Shown piece by piece: positions 1-11,809 of a DNA stretch of 49,421 nucleotides. Source of the stretch: Mesotaenium endlicherianum (lineage: Eukaryota > Streptophyta > Zygnematophyceae > Zygnematales > Mesotaeniaceae); contig WELA01012227.1 in NCBI GenBank assembly GCA_009602735.1, positions 419,002 through 468,422 on the forward strand. Direction: 5' to 3'. The position numbers were made by a program, and so were the translations under genes. Within the stretch, counting starts at the first letter, position 1; each line of letters starts with the position of its first letter. The notes beneath the pieces were generated by a model, which made no database searches, was not told the origin of the DNA, and worked only from the letters and a program-made list of their open reading frames with translations.

Positions 1-207
1 GGAGGGGAGGGGCGGGGCGGGGCGGGTGGCCAAGAGGGTCAGCAGGCACACAAACTAGTGCCAGCTGACAAGTGCAAAACAGCGAGGCTATGACAAATGT
101 GCGTGGCGCCAGCTCCAGGGGCGGCCATCAGAGGAACCCCATCAATACCCAGAAGCGCATGCTGCGTTGTCGTGGGCCTTAGTCTGCCCTGCCTCTTGAG
201 AAAAGTG

Positions 208-276
208 TGCATGTGCATGTGCATGCGCATGTGCATGTGCATGAGCATGCATGTACTGTGCATGGGCATGTGCATG
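208..276. repeat. GTGCAT-type hexamer microsatellite
   Basis: About eleven imperfect copies of a six-base GTGCAT/GCGCAT/GGGCAT unit are visible. The tract is purine-pyrimidine alternating and gives Met/Cys/His-rich open frames on both strands, which are artefacts. Confidence 0.85.
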
Positions 277-387
277 TTTTCGGGCGTGCAGTGAGGTGAG
301 GTAAGGCGAGGCGCACAGTTTTTTTGGATCACACTTTCTGGCTATCACTCGACGAGGTGGTTCAGCAAGGTGGCGCAAATGCAACGG

Positions 388-420
388 GGGAGGAGGAGGA
401 GGAGGAGGAGGAGGAGGAGG
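388..420. repeat. GGA trinucleotide repeat
   Basis: An uninterrupted GGA/GAG run of about eleven units. It gives poly-Glu on plus and poly-Leu on minus. No domain context supports translation. Confidence 0.85.
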
Positions 421-494
421 GGTGGTGGAGGCACATGCATAGAGAAAAGAAAATGTGCAGGTGCATGACTGCTCTCCGTCTCTGCTTTGCTGAC

Positions 495-772
495 CTCTTC
501 TTCCGACTTGGGCTCGAGCGCTCCCACTAGGGGCTGCGTGGGCTCCGCTTGGTGTGGCGGCTGCTCGAGCTGAATCAGATCGGAGTCGACCTCAGTCGCC
601 GACACGTGGCTGGTGGTGTGTGGCAGCTCATCATAAGCATAACCCTGCTTCTTGGCAACCCGCTCTGCCATGCTCTTCCTCCTTGCCAGCGCGGCATTAT
701 AGCTCTTAACAAGCCTCCTCCTGCTCTGCGTGCTCTCCTGCCTCCTGCATATCTTCTGGTTGCTATTCTCGT
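495..772 (-). CDS. Unidentified internal exon, basic then acidic
   Basis: I do not recognise this protein. The minus strand has a 278-base open segment between a plausible acceptor (ATGCAG, first exon base 772) and donor (GAG then gtcagc, last exon base 495). It encodes about 92 residues: an Arg/Lys-rich first half containing RRRLVKSYNAALARRKSM and KKQGYAYDEL, then a Pro/Glu-rich acidic tail. Composition changes sharply to repeat-like sequence past the donor, which supports the boundary. No start codon, stop or partner exon could be placed; 5' exons would lie between 773 and about 1900. If real, its gene is divergent from RAD51D. It could be a chance open frame. Confidence 0.3.
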
Positions 773-2143
773 CTGCATGTCTGCTGGGAATGGGTACTGG
801 ACGGAAGGTCCAGCCTCTTCCTGCTGGCAGAAGAGCACTGACGCTGCATGCAGGCGTGCTCAAGAGGTGGCGAGTGTCACCACAGAAGGCAGGTAGTGAA
901 TGGAAGCCTCGCGCTGTTTCTAGGGGAATTGTCGAAGGTGAGTTTGAGTGGTTCTTGAGTACCTGATGCAGCACGAAAAGAAGGAAACAAATCGATAAAG
1001 GTACAACAAGAAATGTGAATTTGCAACTGAAAGCCAACACATATCAACACATGGAACTGAACAATTGCTTCATTCAGAAACCAAGCGAAGCAATTTAGTG
1101 AAGAATAGCACTTCGTGCAGACAACTCGTAAGCGTCCATTCAATGCAAAATTACGCTTTATCGACCATGGTAACACTGCAGAGAAGATGGCAGCCAGCAA
1201 TTACTGACAGAAGCTATTTACGGAAAAATTACATGGTTCCATGTAGGCTCCAGAAGGACCGGTTGTGATCGAAATCTCCTAGTGCTTCCTCGAAGTACTT
1301 GTCTTGCAGAAAAGCTCGCAAAAGCCATCGCAGGCAACAAAGCGTCGGCTATGAAACCGGAATCATTGGGACCCACTATTGGCGTCTCTTGACAAACGAT
1401 GTGTAAGAAGACCCACGACCAGCTTGAGCTTATATAGTCAAATGGAGCTCTTCACACATGAGTTCTCTTGGCACAATGCATTAAGAACGTTACGTGTGAC
1501 TCGAGGTGCACAGGGCCTTCGGGGATTAATTCCTTCGTGACTTCGTGCTCGTACTTTTGCGTGTGCACTTTGTAACCGAATCCCCTACAACTTCCAACTC
1601 CATATATGCGCTAATATTCCGTGGCATAATACCACCTAATCTACTAAACACCAGCTCGCCGAAGCTCCCCAAAAGCTCCCCCACATCAACATTACTTCCC
1701 TCGACGAGTCTCTAAGTACGACAAAACGACAGTTTACCGATCGACGCTCGCAGGACGCATTTTCCTGCTTTTTCCAAACCACGATTAGAAAGCGATGGTA
1801 CAGAACTCACGGATGCATTTCGGAGCTGTCGACTTTCGCGGAGACGCTGTAGAAATATATAAGCAGAAAGAGAAAAGTCGACTTAAGTTTGTACCAAGGC
1901 TGGCTGTGGTGAAAGGTGATGAATGTGAGTGTGAGTGTGGGTGTCCGTGCTTCTGATAGAATAGTTTCCACACAGGATCTCAATTATTTTACTTTATGGA
2001 AAGCTTGTGCAGCACTAAAGTTGAGATAGTACTTCAAGGCGTCACGTTATGTGTTCCCACAATCGAAATTTGCGTCAGGAAGTCTTGCTTGGGAGGAAAA
2101 GCGACTGTGCCATTGGCATAGCTTTTGCGAACACCCACAGGCT
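773..2143. other. AT-richer intergenic/5' region upstream of RAD51D
   Basis: About 1.4 kb with lower GC than the flanking exons and only short open frames without recognisable motifs. It probably contains the RAD51D promoter and 5' UTR, and perhaps unrecognised 5' exons of the minus-strand gene at 495-772. A TATA-like element is noted at 1856. Confidence 0.4.
1856..1863 (+). promoter_or_regulatory. Possible TATA box for RAD51D
   Basis: TATATAAG lies 281 bases upstream of the proposed RAD51D ATG, inside otherwise mixed sequence. Spacing would place transcription start near 1885-1890. It is a short motif in an AT-rich stretch, so chance is a serious alternative. Confidence 0.25.
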
Positions 2144-5100
2144 ATGCCGCTACTTAGTCGACTCGGCATTTCCTCCTTAACTCCTCCAGTGTTGGAGTTT
2201 TTTGACGTCCATAAGATTCGAACCCGTATGTTTTTCTTTCCCTATATTCTCAGTATGGGGGAGGATATTGCAGATTTCATTGCACGTCCTTCAAGCTTCT
2301 CTCGAAATATGATGAAGTTCTCCCTCCATCTTTTCCATATGGTAACAGGTAGTGGGGACAAATGTATGCATTCTCATGGAGCTGAACAGGCATACTTTTG
2401 ATTTTTTGTATGTTCCTGCCCGTATGATCGCTCAACTTTTTCTCCTTAAGGAAGAGCAAGGTGGACTAATGCCAACATATTTTAATGTTTTGTAGTGTAA
2501 GAAATGGAATCATGTTCTGGTTTCTTCCTATTACTTTCACACGTACCATTGTTTCCCCATTTTGTCTCTGATCAGTAAAGCTATTGCAACTATGCAGTTG
2601 AGGACTTCCTAGTCTGTGACGTCTACTCGCTGCCCGGGCTGACTGGAGCAGTTCATGGTGCTGAAGAGCGCATGCAGGCATGAAGCTTCCATTCTCACTC
2701 TGAGCTACCGATTTTGATCCGGATTGGTTCTTAGTTCTTGCTCCCTTGATCGCACATCTGCTATGCTGACAATGTTTTGCACCATATCTGGATGTTGAGG
2801 AATACTATTGCTGTGGGGGGTCTCCAGGAAGAAAGTGTCCAAGTGCTTGGTTCATAAAGAGGATCAAAAACGCAACAGAGCTCTCGTCTGTGAATATTGT
2901 GACAGCTGGCATTTTGCATAGGCATTTATTGCCATGAAATTTGATCAGAAGTAACAAAATTATTGACAGCCATAAGTCCACTCATAAAATCTGCACACCA
3001 TTGAGAATCATACAACTTTTAGCCCGCTATATGTTGCTTGTTTTTTTTTAATTGACTCAAATAACATGGCATTGCCACGTGGAATCCTCTTTGAATTTCA
3101 AGTTTAGCTCCCTATATCATGTAGTTGCTTACACACACTAACCCTTCGGTAGCACATGTCTTGGAGCCAGGCTGTGACAGACCTGCTGAACTTCATCTCC
3201 ACCAAGCATGCGGGTAATTGGAAGACGGGTGGGGAGCTGGTGCTTTCTCTGGACTCGACAACCTTCTTACCCACTGGATGTGATAGGTATACTAATTGCA
3301 CGATCTTTTATTTTCTACTATATTGTATTTCACTTAGTACCCAGAACCATGTAAAGCTCTTATGACCTTCAGCCCCGTTGGACAGGCAGAGCTACAGCCC
3401 ACTCTACTTTCTTGGGGTTTGTGATTGACCACCAACACATTACGTTGTTTTGTTGCCTAAATCTTTTGGAAGTGGCCTCGGCGCCCATACCTGGTAGTTG
3501 AACATCATTGTAGCCCTGCTTTTAGTGTCAGGAGTGGCATTTAGGGTCTTGCCGGAGAACCGCTGATCATTTCCACTTCTCGAGAATGCTGTCGGCATGA
3601 ATGTCCTGCATTCGAGGTTGGGAAATGATGAGTTGAAGGGGACTGCTGCAGCTGGTGATAAAGTCGTCCAGATTAGTCGCCCATGTGAATGTCAGTCGCA
3701 TGTGCCGGAGGACCATCAAAGGATCTCATGATGGAGGCTGGGGACGAATCAAAGCTGGAGGCCGTTCTCAGGGCCAGGGTATAAGTCCAAGGGGGATCCT
3801 CAGCTCCAGGGTGAGGTTTAAGTAAGAAAGAATCTGTGATCTTGGGGTTTACCTGCACCCCCCTAGAGCCTCGTACGTGCAACTGCCACATGTACTCGGT
3901 GCAGATGGGGTGCCACATGGAGTCCTAACCAGGCCTGGCCTACTCATGTCTGCAGTGAGTCGAGTACTCTCGCTCACTGCGTTGTTGGATGCCAGACACT
4001 TGCCACACTCAGCTTGCTGTTTGAGGTCAGGCATAGAAGACACACTTGCAAACATGGGTGCATGTGCACGAGGCACACAAAATAGGATAGGGGAGGTGCC
4101 CACCGGGGTTGCTCATGCCTTTCAGCTGCTCCTGAGCTTGCTCAAGATCAGCATATGATGGCAGCATAGTAGTTCGATGACATGTAGAAAACGTTCTTCT
4201 AGGACAACCTCTGGTACGCGCATCGGTACAGCATCCAGCAAAAATCAGATCGATTCACGCTTTGCATATTGCGATCTTGCAGCTTGGACGAACTGCTGGG
4301 AGGTGGGCTGCGGGAGGGCACTGTCACGGAGCTGGTGGGGAGCTCGGCCACTGGCAAGACGCAGGTTTGTTGTCTTGGGGTTGCAAGCCTTCTTCTCCGA
4401 TTCATTGTTGCAGGTTCATACTGCTGGGACGCATATATGTGCTAGTGGTTGCTTGCAGTGGCCACATCACTGATATTGTATCAGGCAGCCTTGAGCAGGT
4501 GTTGGGTGCTTTGCTGGATGTGTACCTGTTTACCATGTCAGACACGCAAGACCCGCCTCCAAAATGCACCTGAGAGATCGTTGGGACAGTCATTGTTCGG
4601 CACAAGTCTACATATTTTCGCTTCTTTGTGTCTGTGGTTGTATATATATGTACCTATACTCGTGCGTGTATAGTGTGCAAGACTGATACTCATCTTCTGG
4701 GGTGGCGGTTGGGGTGCCAGGTGTGCCTTCAGGCAGCAGCGTGGGCATCCCTGACGTGTCATGCTGGGGTGGCCTTCATTGACACGGCCACTTCGTTCTC
4801 AGCCCGCCGGGTGGTCCACATGATGGGCGCCTTTGCTGGCAGCAAGGCCCGCCTCCAGGTCAGCACCCGGACCCCTCCTCAACTTCCGCTCTCATTCACG
4901 CCAGAGGCTTTTTGCTCTTTCCCATACCACAGCATCGTGTGAGCCGCCTACCCCCCCCAGTTATTGTCTCCATGCTGTCGCTGTTGACGTGCACACAAGT
5001 TGGACCTACGAACACATATGCGAGTCCTTATCTCCACATACTCTCATCTTGTCAGGGCAGCGGGCCAAAGCAAAGCAGCAGGTTCCTTTTGCGACAGGGT

Positions 5101-7291
5101 GCTTCAGCTCAAGCGCAAGTATGCATTTTCAAAGCACAGCGTACGATGTGATGTGTCAATGCAAGGGTCGCACTGCTGCTGCCACTTGGCCAGCTCTCTC
5201 CTCGCAGTGTTTTGAATTTCCCACATGGGTAGGGAGGGGATGCTGGTGGGGAGCATAAATGGTTCTGAGCCAACTGGCCGACGTGAATGTTTAAGTACGA
5301 TTTCTACCTGCCTCTGCCATCTTTGAGCGATTCCCAGAATTGGATGCGTGTTGCGAGGGGCTCATCTCTGTCTAGACCTAGGCTCCAAGACAGCAACAAA
5401 TAGAAAAAGACACAGAAAGCGGCGGGAACCTCAGGTCGGGGTCAATATTCTCTGTTTCGCGTGTTTTCCAGGAGATGCAGGAGGCGCAGAGGAGCGACAT
5501 GGGCCGTGCGATGAAGATGATCGTCCGCATGCGCGCCTTCGACATGGCCTCGGTTCTCGCCCTCCTCCAGGACATCAGCAAGCTGCGCCAGGCGGCACTT
5601 GAGGTGCGGATTGCACCCCCCTGTCAGCCCTGCTCTCTCTCTCTCTCTCTGCCTACTTGCATCCCTCAAGTGGCTCTGCTCTGCTCTCTTCCAGTCCCCT
5701 TCTTCCTGCCCTTTCCGTTCTTTCGCCCTCTCCTCATCTTTACCCCCCCGCTGCGTCCTCTTGCCTTGTCCTTATCTTACTCCACCTGTAACCTGCTGAC
5801 TGGAGGCAGCACACTAGTATATCCTGCCCTTGGGATAGAGCCGTGCATGTATATTCATTTGTGCGTATCTGTGTCTGGGCATGCGTGTGTGTAAGTCTGC
5901 ATGTGTGCATGCAGGTGCATGCTTGCGTATGAGAGCGTTTGGGAGGAGTTTGAAGTCACCGGCCCGGGTTATGTTGCACCTTCAAGCTGCTGTCAGCCAG
6001 CTGGGTGGACATCAGCAGAGTGCACTTCCAGGTTGCAGCATATGCTTGGCGCATCCATCTTTGCTTGTAGTGAAGGTATTGCGATCGTGCTAGAGCTCGT
6101 GGCAACCAGCTGTTGCCTGCACTTTGTCTGTGCAGCTTTCTTGGGCCATCTGCTGTGCACATGCTCAAGATTGTCCCCAATTCTTGCCATCCTTTGAGAG
6201 CCAGTCGAGGCAGGGCCAGGCCGGGCCAGCCCAGGCGTTGTCATGTTCCACCCTCTACACCACGCCACACAGCGCGTGCATGTAGTCTGACTCTCGTTGC
6301 TCTGCATGCGCTCCCTTGCGTTAGGTGCGCTGATCTGATGGTGACAGTGACATTGACGGCGCCGACCATGGCACTGCGCGTGGCCTCTTCCTTACTCCAC
6401 TATATGGGCGTGCACGCATGCGGACGTGTGTGTGTGTGTGTGTGTGTGTGTGCTGACGTGTGTGCGCGGGTGCGTGTGCCAGAAGCCGAAGGCAGCAGCG
6501 GGGTTCTTCGGGCAGCTCCGCCTGCTGGTGCTGGACTCGGCCTCTGCCATCGTCGCGCCCATTCTCGGCGGCTCGCACTCGCAAGGTAATCTCCTTCTTT
6601 GTCTCCTGTATACTTTCTCTTTCCCACCCCTCTCTCGGCCGTCTCCCTCTCTTGCCTTCGGCTGATACTACGTCCGTTAGCTGACCATTTGAAATTCCTT
6701 CTCCATGCGTCTGTTGACCCAACACCGCTTTTCCTCTTCCCTCTCAGCGGCCCTGCACCTTGAGCTTCTCAAGTTGGTGCTTGCCTTTGTGATATTAAGC
6801 AGCACAGAGGGGGTGAGGGATGCAAGCATCTCTCTAGATACAATAGTGGATGCTATGATTTGCCCTGCAGAAGGTCCTCAGCACCTTCTCACTCACACTT
6901 ATTCTCCCGGCACTTTCTGAATGCGCCTCACCACAGGATGTCTCACTTGGGAGGGTATGTATGCTGTCACCAGTATTCTAGGCTTGTTGAACATTTGTTG
7001 TGTATATAGAGAAAGAAAAAAATGAACATCGCTTTATACTCCGTCTATGATGTTTGTGCACGGACTGACGAGGTGGTTGGTCAGATTGCCAGATGTAGGT
7101 ACTTCCGCTTTGACGCACAGCATGCCTGTATGTATATACGCGCGTGCAAATTCACATGTGGAGTGGGTGAATGATGTGGGCGATGTTGCGCAGGGCACGC
7201 GCTGATGATGAGCCTCAGCCGCATGCTGAAGCACCTGGCGGCACACCACAAGCTCGCCGTCCTTGTACGACTGCTGCCTCTTGCCTCCACC

Positions 7292-7330
<39 letters not shown>

Positions 7331-8371
7331 GCACATACACACACACACGCACGCACGCACACGCATACACACACGCGCACGCACACACACACACACATGC
7401 ATGCACGCACGCACGCAGGCACACGCACGGACTGACACCCCGACGTTCCTCTCCCCGTCCCTCTCTCATCTCAAGCTCCAGGGCTCTACCGCTGCGCGAG
7501 CTCTCAGGGCTTGACTCACGAGCCCCACTGCGGTCTCCTTTGGGCTAGTCATTTCCTTATCCTTTTTCTTCGTTTAGGGTCTGCATTGAGTTTGATTCTC
7601 GTGTAACTGCGCACCAGAGACTGTCTGCTAGTGTTACCTTCCGCAAGGGCCTATTTACTGAGTACTTGTATCGCCAAATAAATACAACCGGGTGCACTCA
7701 ATCCGGGAATGCGCGCCCTCTTCCTCCAGTATTGTGACACACGCCACACTCCATGCTAGTGCCAGCTAGCTAGACCGTAGAGAGAGACAACTTGATCGCC
7801 TGGAAGAGAGGAGAGAGAGGGGGGNCTGCCCCCCTGTCTGACTTGCACACACACACGCACGCCTGTGCGTACATGTGCTTGTCCAGATAACGAACCACAC
7901 AGTGGCCGGGGAAGCTGGGCAGCCGAAGCCTGCCCTTGGAGAGAGCTGGAAGACAACGGCCCACGTGCGAGTGCTCCTCCAGCGGGACTATGCCGCGGAC
8001 GTGTTCACTGCCTCGCTGCTGAAGCACTCCAGCAAGGCAAGCACGCTTTTACGGGGCTTCTTTCTTAAGGCCCTCAGTCATGCACATCTGCGTTTGTTGG
8101 TATGCGCATGTGTGTGTGTGCGCGCGTGCTCTCATGTATGATTGTTGTATTAAGTTGTGCACGTACAATATTGCACATGTATGCGCATGTGTTTGTGTTA
8201 ATATTTATTAGTGTCAAGTCAGTCTTTGATGTCCGCACCTTGCAGAGGTTGTTTTCAATCCGAAATTTGAAATTCCAGCAGCAGTCCAGAGCCTGTCTGT
8301 ACTCTCAAGACAGCGCTCTCGAGGGCCCTGCTTCTCTTGGTGGCTATTGGACCATGACAGTTCCCGTTTAA
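2144..8371 (+). CDS. RAD51D: RAD51D, RAD51 paralog (DNA repair ATPase)
   Basis: RecA/RAD51-family ATPase of the BCDX2 complex, which promotes RAD51 loading in homologous recombination in the nucleus. Exons: 2144-2341, 3153-3286, 4283-4364, 4721-4858, 5472-5603, 6483-6585, 7194-7264, 7887-8036 and, tentatively, 8246-8371. All phases fit and give 377 residues. Visible parts: an N-terminal helical region starting [28 protein letters not shown]; Walker [10 protein letters not shown] (about 130-138); SFSARR; Walker B RLLVLDS (Asp about 246); PILGGS; the TNHT segment; and KPALGESWK. These match the plant RAD51D order. The ATG at 2144 has G at -3. The N-terminal exon is less certain because frame stays open across 2229, where a gtatgt could be a donor. 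The last intron needs a GC donor (gcaagc at 8037); without it the frame ends near 8141. Residues after KHSSK are therefore the weakest part. Confidence 0.9.
5181..5190. repeat. GCCANNTGGC motif in RAD51D intron 4
   Basis: One exact copy (GCCACTTGGC) of the dispersed imperfect palindrome that becomes very common after 18 kb. It is the only exact copy noticed in the RAD51D introns. Confidence 0.8.
6426..6452. repeat. TG dinucleotide repeat
   Basis: A TG run about 30 bases before the acceptor of RAD51D exon 6 (exon begins 6483), where a polypyrimidine tract would normally sit. The acceptor GTGTGCCAG itself continues the TG-rich context. Confidence 0.85.
7290..7432. repeat. CA / CGCA microsatellite cluster
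   Basis: Long CA run followed by interrupted CGCA, CATA and TGCA units, starting 26 bases after the donor of RAD51D exon 7 (exon ends 7264). It produces Thr/His open frames on plus and Val/Cys frames on minus, all artefacts. Confidence 0.9.
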
Positions 8372-9466
8372 CGTTCCTCTGACCTGTGAATTTCACGATT
8401 TTGCATATGCTTCATGGTGAGCAGGATTGCAACCAAGGAGTCACGTTCAAGGTGGGCAGAGAAGGAGTCCAAGCGTATACTCGCGTTGAAGAGCCTGACT
8501 CAGACTAGCACTCTGAACGGGCGCAGCATCTGTGGCCATACCTCCTGCCTGATGTCTATTCATTGTGTATATAGCGCGTCTGCAGTGCTGTTTTTGCTGC
8601 AAACACTTCTTCTCATTTTGACGACAGCCATTTTTGATGAATCGAAAGGTCCGTGTCGCGGGTGAATCAGTGGTTTTGAGTCGGCCTAGTTGTAGTATGA
8701 CATAGCTTGTGAATGAAAATATCTTTGCCATGAGCACACGAGGGCTGTTTACAAACCCTGCATCCTGCTTGCACGGAGAAACTTTGATTGAAATTTAGCT
8801 CTTGTGTTAACTGCACAAATGATTGAGGGTCACCAAAAATTTCTTTGTGCAGTATGGAACCTATATCTACCTGGTCGAATGAGACATGTGTTCTGTACGT
8901 CTCTGTGTTCTATATTACAAACTGTTCCATGACCCTTCTAATTTAAGCATGTTCGTATAAGGTAGCTAATGCCAGGTCAGTATCATCAGGAGTGGTACGT
9001 GTATATGACCATGTAAAAAGAGCACTCATAACAAGCTCACATATGTGTGGCAGCAATCGACAGGGCTAACTTGAGTTGGCATTGATGGTTGCAAATCATC
9101 ATGTGCAAGAACAAACCATGAGCTGATTGTATTATACCATGAGGATATGATGACATGTACAAACTCTTCCTCTATTATCTCAACGACTGAAGAAAGCACT
9201 CTTGCTATTGTTGCCTCTCAAGGACATCAGAAGAAACGTCAGTAAACCCAGCAAATGCTCAGAAGCATCTCATAGGCAGGCTAAAACTGCATGCATGCGT
9301 ATTCGCACTCACCATGAACCATGCAGTGCGAGGGGCCTTCGGATGCTTGACATGTGTCAAGTGACCCCACACTCTGCTTCAAAAGATTGAGAAGTACAAC
9401 TTCACACGGTCAGGGCTCAGTAGCTAGCTCCAACGTTTGGTTACTCAAACACAGGCAAATTTTAAC
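8372..9466. other. Downstream of RAD51D: no gene seen
   Basis: Moderate GC, many stop codons on all frames and no recognisable motif. Part is expected to be RAD51D 3' UTR. No clear AATAAA was found close behind the proposed stop at 8371. Confidence 0.4.
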
Positions 9467-9640
9467 ATGTCCACACTCCTACTGACGCCTTTGGCAGCCC
9501 ACTCTCTCAGAACACGCTTGCTTGCTTGCAGAGGGCAGCAGTGCCCAAGGCTCAAGCGCTACTCCTCTCAGCTAGCCCCTCTTGCTGACTCATCTGCAGC
9601 TGCCCTGAAGCATCTGCGGCCCAAAATCTTTGGCTTTTGG
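9467..9640 (+). CDS. Possible short exon with targeting-peptide-like start
   Basis: Weak candidate. An ATG at 9467 opens a Ser/Leu/Arg-rich, acid-poor stretch beginning MSTLLLTPLAAHSLRTRLL, the composition expected of a plastid or mitochondrial presequence. Its frame then runs into low-quality sequence. Another open frame (about 9633-9866) carries EILSYTTVLPSAAWDAG after a possible acceptor (TGTACAG, exon from 9674). The two could be successive exons, but no donor joining them convincingly was found. No family is recognised. It could equally be non-coding; the end coordinate is approximate. Confidence 0.15.
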
Positions 9641-9901
9641 CCACCTGTCCTTTGCCCACCATTATGTACAGGAAATACTGTCGTACACGACTGTTCTGCC
9701 CAGCGCTGCATGGGATGCAGGCAAACAATGTGAGCTTGACCTCTCACCGTCCTTGCACCACTTCCAGCTGGCGCTGCCTGGCCAATCAGATGCCAGGAGA
9801 GCCTGGGTGCCACATAAGCTGAGGTCGTGTGGAAAGGCTGCGGGTGTTTTATTTCGTCCTACGTGAACGCTTGTCGGAGACATGGTGGTTAAACTGACGT
9901 T

Positions 9902-10010
9902 TCCACTCGGGTCCACTTGTGTCCACTGGGTTCACTCGTGTCCACTCGGGTCCACTCGAATCCACTCAGGTCCACTCAGGTCCACTCAGGTCCACTCGGG
10001 TCCACTCGGG
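9902..10010. repeat. 10-bp tandem repeat (TCCACTCGGG)
   Basis: About eleven head-to-tail copies of a ten-base unit TCCACTCGGG with variants TCCACTCAGG, TCCACTCGAA and TCCACTTGTG. The three adjacent CAGG copies are identical. The unit is not a multiple of three, so its open frames are not meaningful. Confidence 0.9.
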
Positions 10011-10675
10011 TGGTACATTCGAGTTCCCCGCGGATCACTTTTCTGCGCCTCTCCTGCAAAACGTTCAACAGATAGCGCACACGTGTCAGTACACCTGTCA
10101 GAGGTGCCTTGCTTCAAGGCGACGTGCGTGATGAATCGGCATTTGTGGATCCCACAAGCTGCACAAGATTTGGATTCCATCGCTGAATTGGCTCCAAACG
10201 ACACCGGGAGGGGGGCCCTCAAAGGGCCCTAAAAGGTGCTGCTGGCTTGACTTGAAGTGTCGCACAGAACAATGCAAGACCACTGCGCGAATGGCAGGGA
10301 TGGCAGAAATGGCAGGGGTTGGAAAACTTGGTGTATGTTCTCCATTTCACCGCACGAACCCTCCTAGTTTTTGTACAAATCAAGTACAAAGAGTACAACG
10401 AGTGGGCTACAAGTGCTCGTAGCGCACAGTTCAAGCATCACACCAGAAACTTTCCAGCTGCCCCGGATGAAATGCAATTCCAGGTGTAACGTGCCCCTGC
10501 GCAGCCCACAGAGGAGGTCATACCTGCTGCAACGCACATACACCTCAACAGATTCAAGCGGGGTAGTATTCCCCCAGAGAAGGCACAGAGGCTCCAAGTC
10601 TGCAGTTTGCAGACCAGCAGGTAGAAACCTATATCACGCAGAGGCTGGGGAAGAAGGGGGTTGGGGGGGGAAAGG
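10011..10675. other. Unannotated stretch before the assembly gap
   Basis: No motif-bearing frame is visible on either strand. Long apparent open frames here exist only because they run through the N block. The stretch ends in G-rich sequence directly before the gap. Confidence 0.4.
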
Positions 10676-11403
10676 NNNNNNNNNNNNNNNNNNNNNNNNN
10701 NNNNNNNNNNNNNNNNNNNNNNNNNNNNNNNNNNNNNNNNNNNNNNNNNNNNNNNNNNNNNNNNNNNNNNNNNNNNNNNNNNNNNNNNNNNNNNNNNNNN
10801 NNNNNNNNNNNNNNNNNNNNNNNNNNNNNNNNNNNNNNNNNNNNNNNNNNNNNNNNNNNNNNNNNNNNNNNNNNNNNNNNNNNNNNNNNNNNNNNNNNNN
10901 NNNNNNNNNNNNNNNNNNNNNNNNNNNNNNNNNNNNNNNNNNNNNNNNNNNNNNNNNNNNNNNNNNNNNNNNNNNNNNNNNNNNNNNNNNNNNNNNNNNN
11001 NNNNNNNNNNNNNNNNNNNNNNNNNNNNNNNNNNNNNNNNNNNNNNNNNNNNNNNNNNNNNNNNNNNNNNNNNNNNNNNNNNNNNNNNNNNNNNNNNNNN
11101 NNNNNNNNNNNNNNNNNNNNNNNNNNNNNNNNNNNNNNNNNNNNNNNNNNNNNNNNNNNNNNNNNNNNNNNNNNNNNNNNNNNNNNNNNNNNNNNNNNNN
11201 NNNNNNNNNNNNNNNNNNNNNNNNNNNNNNNNNNNNNNNNNNNNNNNNNNNNNNNNNNNNNNNNNNNNNNNNNNNNNNNNNNNNNNNNNNNNNNNNNNNN
11301 NNNNNNNNNNNNNNNNNNNNNNNNNNNNNNNNNNNNNNNNNNNNNNNNNNNNNNNNNNNNNNNNNNNNNNNNNNNNNNNNNNNNNNNNNNNNNNNNNNNN
11401 NNN
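10676..11403. other. Assembly gap (728 N)
   Basis: Run of N bordered by G homopolymers (eight G before, thirteen after), suggesting a G-rich region that sequencing could not cross. It may hide 3' exons of the minus-strand gene at 11810-12866. Confidence 0.98.
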
Positions 11404-11809
11404 GGGGGGGGGGGGACATACAAAGTGAAAAAAGAGGCCCTTAATAGTCTCGGAAGTTGACGGCACATCATATCGGTGAATGAGGGAGTAGCAGAGAGGA
11501 GGTAGCGAGCCAACGAGCAAGCGCGTATCAACGAGTGCCGGAGAAACACCAAGGAGCACACCAGGTGCGCGTGCATACTCGGCGACACTTGGCAACAGAG
11601 CACCACATCCTTCTGAGTATATCTCCACTGCTTATCTCCGAAACCACCTCTGCCGTTCCCCACCGCCTCTCTCTGAAGTTAGTCAGGCGGAGCAAAAGAG
11701 CAGCTGCTTGCTGGAAGCCGCGCATTCACATGTGCTCCCGACAAGGGTAAGGTCCAGGACTCGGCCGCCAGGGCAGATCAACAGATCAACGCTCAAGGAG
11801 AACACTCAC
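11404..11809. other. Gap edge and intron-like sequence
   Basis: Begins with a G homopolymer. No recognisable domain in any frame. It lies immediately downstream, in minus-strand sense, of a strong donor at 11809 and so is probably an intron of the 11810-12866 gene. Confidence 0.4.

Larger units (their letters stand above)
1..494. other. Left edge: low-complexity, no gene supported
   Basis: The first 30 bases are a G-rich GGGGC-type tract. It is followed by non-coding-looking sequence with a GTGCAT-type array and a GGA array, listed separately. Short open frames here have repeat-driven composition (Met/His/Cys or Glu runs) and are not believed to be genes. It may be an intron or the downstream part of the minus-strand gene whose exon is proposed at 495-772. 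Confidence 0.4.

Noticed and set aside
2210..2225. GGGTTCGAATC on minus, like a tRNA T-arm
   Set aside because: No acceptor stem or anticodon arm can be folded around it, and it lies in the RAD51D first exon coding HKIRTR.
7034..7438. Open frames rich in Val/Cys or Thr/His
   Set aside because: Direct translation of CA/CGCA microsatellite next to RAD51D exon 7.
10371..11628. Long open frames across the N block on both strands
   Set aside because: They consist mostly of unknown residues; openness is caused by N.
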